A stretch of DNA of 15,046 bases from assembly GCA_002309585.1 (NCBI GenBank), contig DBXN01000125.1, positions 1 to 15,046 on the forward strand. The letters are read 5' to 3'. The stretch comes from Verrucomicrobia bacterium UBA1211 (GTDB lineage: Bacteria; Verrucomicrobiota; Kiritimatiellia; RFP12; UBA1067). The position numbers and the translations under genes are program-made. The notes beneath the pieces are model-generated. The model made no database searches, was not told the DNA's origin, and was given only the letters and a program-made list of their open reading frames with translations. This document shows positions 13,223 through 15,046 of this stretch, in pieces; position 1 is the stretch's first letter, and every line of letters starts with the position of its first letter.

Positions 13223-14506
13223 ATGATACACGAATCCTTGTTCCAACGGGCCTGTAAGGTGCTTCCCGGCGGCGTCAACAGTCCGGTCCGGGCGTTTAAC
13301 GGGGTTGGCGGTACGCCGGTTTATGTCGATTCAGGGAAAGGACCGATGATCCATACCTGCGACGGCCGGACGTTGCTGGATTTCTGCTGCTCGTGGGGGG
13401 CGATGATTCTGGGCCACGCCCACGACGAGGTGGTCGCCGCCATCACGGCGCAGGCGGCGAAAGGTACCACCTTCGGGATCAACACCGAGGGCGAGGTCCG
13501 TTTGGCCGAACAGCTGTGCGCCCGCGTGCCGGGGGCCGAACGGATTCGGTTGGTCAATTCGGGAACCGAGGCGGTGATGACCGCCCTCCGGATCGCCCGC
13601 GGGGTGACCGGGCGGCGGCGGATCATCAAGTTCGACGGCTGTTACCATGGCCATACCGACTGTATGCTCGTTTCGGCGGGAAGCGGCCTTCTGACCGGCG
13701 GCGTGTTGAGTTCGCTCGGGGTCTCCCGCCACGTCGCCGATGACATTTTTGTGGCGCCCTATAACGACGTCGCCGCCGTGAACGAGATCATCCGGACCTA
13801 CGGTCACGAGGTGGCGGCGATCATCGTCGAGCCGGTCGCCGGGAATATGGGATTGGTGTCGCCCGAGCCTCATTTCCTGGAAAAACTGCGGCACATGGCG
13901 GACCGTTGCGGGGCGTTGCTGATCATGGACGAGGTGATCGACGGATTCCGTTTCGCCCTCTCCAGTTACTCGAAACTCGCCGGGATCAAGCCGGACCTCA
14001 TTACGCTGGGCAAGGTCATCGGCGGCGGGTTGCCGCTGGCGGCGGTCGGCGGGCAGTCGGTCTTCATGGACCAGCTGGCGCCGATCGGCAAGATCTACCA
14101 GGCGGGAACCCTTTCGGGGAATCCGCTGGCGGTCGCCGCCGGTCTCAAGACGTTGGAGATTCTGGAGCGGGAGGATCCCTATCCCCGGATGGCCGCGCTG
14201 GGTGACGCCCTCTCCGAACGGGTCAACACCTTCACCCGCGAACAGGGCATCCCGATTCGGTGCGCGCAGTACAAGGGGGTCTTCACCCTCTTCGCGACAC
14301 CGGATCCGGTCCGTAACCTCGCCGACGCCAAGCGTTCCGATACGGCGCTTTACGCCCGCCTTTTCCATGCGATGCTGGATCGCGGCTACTACCTGCCGCC
14401 CTCCCAGTTCGAGATCGGCTTCATCTCCGCCGCGCATACGGAAGAGCAGGTGATGGGCTTCGCCCAGGCGTTGACCGACGCCTGCGGGGATATTCTGGTC
14501 CGGTAA
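13223..14506 (+). CDS. hemL: Glutamate-1-semialdehyde 2,1-aminomutase
   Basis: Converts glutamate-1-semialdehyde to 5-aminolevulinate with PLP in the C5 route to tetrapyrroles; cytoplasmic. From this start it has 427 residues, matching the family. Diagnostic stretches are LPGGVNSPVRAFNGVGGTP, SWGAMILGHAH, LVNSGTEAVMTALR, FDGCYHGHTD, VEPVAGNMG, TLGKVIGGG with the PLP lysine at K264, and YQAGTLSGNPLA. One variation stands out: the common DEVMTGFR reads DEVIDGFR (236-243). I chose the ATG at 13223 because GAGGG (13213-13217) sits five bases upstream and the family starts here. A TTG at 13202 would add seven residues and overlap the isomerase gene. The gap to that gene is 8 bp, so it is probably co-transcribed. 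No hemA or hemB lies in view. Confidence 0.96.
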   Translation: MIHESLFQRACKVLPGGVNSPVRAFNGVGGTPVYVDSGKGPMIHTCDGRTLLDFCCSWGAMILGHAHDEVVAAITAQAAKGTTFGINTEGEVRLAEQLCARVPGAERIRLVNSGTEAVMTALRIARGVTGRRRIIKFDGCYHGHTDCMLVSAGSGLLTGGVLSSLGVSRHVADDIFVAPYNDVAAVNEIIRTYGHEVAAIIVEPVAGNMGLVSPEPHFLEKLRHMADRCGALLIMDEVIDGFRFALSSYSKLAGIKPDLITLGKVIGGGLPLAAVGGQSVFMDQLAPIGKIYQAGTLSGNPLAVAAGLKTLEILEREDPYPRMAALGDALSERVNTFTREQGIPIRCAQYKGVFTLFATPDPVRNLADAKRSDTALYARLFHAMLDRGYYLPPSQFEIGFISAAHTEEQVMGFAQALTDACGDILVR

Positions 14507-14513
14507 GGGCGCC

Positions 14514-14548
14514 GGTGTCGGTTGCCAAGTGCCGGCTGTCAGGTGCGG
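14514..14548. repeat. 7-bp degenerate tandem repeat, five units
   Basis: Five consecutive heptamers begin at 14514, 14521, 14528, 14535 and 14542: GGTGTCG, GTTGCCA, AGTGCCG, GCTGTCA and GGTGCGG. They share the pattern Rx(T)GYCR with constant register. The array starts seven bases after the hemL stop codon. Two adjacent heptamers of the same family (AGTGCCG, GTTGTCG) also occur at 3463-3476 in another intergenic gap. Confidence 0.55.
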
Positions 14549-14564
14549 GGGATCACTCCCTCGC
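14545..14564 (+). terminator. Possible weak terminator or hairpin after hemL
   Basis: GCGGGGGA (14545-14552) pairs with TCCCTCGC (14557-14564), one pair being G-U, around a TCAC loop. No T-tract follows directly, so it does not meet the usual intrinsic-terminator form. It may stabilise the 3' end, or the operon may end in a factor-dependent way. Confidence 0.3.
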
Positions 14565-14603
14565 CCCTCAGTGCGCGTTTGTCCCGTCCGGTCACCTTTT
14601 CTA

Positions 14604-14632
14604 TCGACTTTTCCCGCCGAATGAGAGATAAT
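14604..14632 (+). promoter_or_regulatory. Predicted promoter of argJ
   Basis: TCGACT (14604-14609) and GATAAT (14627-14632) are 17 bp apart. The predicted start near 14639 gives a leader of about 20 nt. It would separate argJ from the upstream operon. I see no arginine-repressor-like palindrome near it. Confidence 0.5.
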
Positions 14633-14658
14633 ACTTATTTCATTTTTGACGGGTAGCC

Positions 14659-15046
14659 ATGAAGTGTTTTGAACAGATGGAAGGCGGCGTGACGGCCGCA
14701 TTGGGATTTCGGGCATCGGGTGTCGGCGCGGCGATTAAAACGCCGGGGCGGCGGGATGTCGCGTTGTTGGTCGCGGACCAGCCTGCCGCGGTTGCGGCGG
14801 TCTATACAACCAACCGCGTGGCGGCGGCGCCGGTGCGGCTGGACCGGGAGCGTACCCGTTCGGGACGTGCGCAAGCGGTCTTGATCAACAGCGGATGCGC
14901 CAACGCCTGCACAGGTGAGCAGGGGATGCGCGATGCGGAACGTTCCGCCGATGCGGTGGCCGAGGCGTTGGGGATCGATCCGGCGCTGGTGTTGGTCTGC
15001 TCGACCGGCGTGATCGGGATGCTCCTGCCGATGGACCGGCTGGTGG
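14659..15046 (+). CDS. argJ: Bifunctional glutamate N-acetyltransferase / amino-acid N-acetyltransferase, N-terminal part
   Basis: The first 129 codons are visible; the gene runs off the right edge. Family signatures are GGVTAALGFRASGV near the N-terminus, YTTNRVAAAPV, INSGCANACTGEQG (76-89) and STGVIGMLLPM. ArgJ transfers the acetyl group of N-acetylornithine to glutamate in the cyclic arginine pathway; some forms also use acetyl-CoA, which cannot be told from this part. The autocatalytic cleavage site (Ala-Thr-Met-Leu) lies beyond the window. The motif usually seen as NSGNANA reads NSGCANA here (Cys80). The ATG at 14659 has only a weak GGG upstream. A second ATG at 14677 is a possible alternative start, also without a clear Shine-Dalgarno. 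Confidence 0.92.
   Translation, partial: MKCFEQMEGGVTAALGFRASGVGAAIKTPGRRDVALLVADQPAAVAAVYTTNRVAAAPVRLDRERTRSGRAQAVLINSGCANACTGEQGMRDAERSADAVAEALGIDPALVLVCSTGVIGMLLPMDRLV

Noticed and set aside
13331..14716. 461-codon minus-strand open frame over hemL
   Set aside because: Antisense shadow of a strongly supported hemL, running on across the argJ promoter region.

Overview
The window looks like chromosomal DNA of a GC-rich bacterium, most plausibly from the PVC superphylum (Kiritimatiellota or another Verrucomicrobia-like lineage). The clues are a very large secreted protein built from autotransporter-associated beta-strand repeats with lectin-like modules but no autotransporter barrel, a large membrane-TPR protein of a kind common in that group, and an anaerobe-type 2-oxoacid:ferredoxin oxidoreductase. 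This placement is inference; no rRNA or phylogenetic marker was analysed.

Layout. 1-97: a rho-independent terminator for a + strand gene lying off the left edge, then a 9-bp tandem repeat. 98-3340 (-): a protein of about 1080 residues with a polytopic membrane N-terminal half (possibly GT-C/DUF2723-like) and a TPR C-terminal half. 3519-3609 (-): tRNA-Ser(GGA) with an encoded CCA end and its own promoter. 3776-9184 (+): a 1802-residue secreted beta-repeat protein with one PA14-like and three F5/8C-like modules, transcribed divergently from the tRNA and closed by a strong terminator. 9185-9541: an intergenic region with several inverted repeats and a good promoter.

9542-14506 (+): a compact operon-like run with gaps of 3-24 bp. 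It encodes a two-cluster ferredoxin (delta) subunit, a VorB-type alpha subunit and a fused TPP-binding beta plus gamma subunit, which together make a complete 2-oxoacid:ferredoxin oxidoreductase in three genes. A leaderless parvulin-type peptidyl-prolyl isomerase with a Cys-His tail and HemL (glutamate-1-semialdehyde aminomutase) follow. 14507-14658: a heptameric tandem repeat, a weak hairpin and a promoter. 14659-15046 (+): the start of argJ, cut by the window edge.

Functionally, the vor-type complex would oxidise branched-chain or related 2-oxoacids to acyl-CoA while reducing ferredoxin. HemL belongs to C5 tetrapyrrole synthesis and ArgJ to arginine synthesis. The giant repeat protein probably acts at or outside the cell surface. 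I found no CRISPR array, transposase, integrase, toxin-antitoxin pair or defence system. The most unusual items are the beta-gamma fusion, the co-operonic isomerase with its CHCH tail, the barrel-less secreted repeat protein with a recent 453-bp internal duplication, and the short-period repeat arrays in the gaps between genes.
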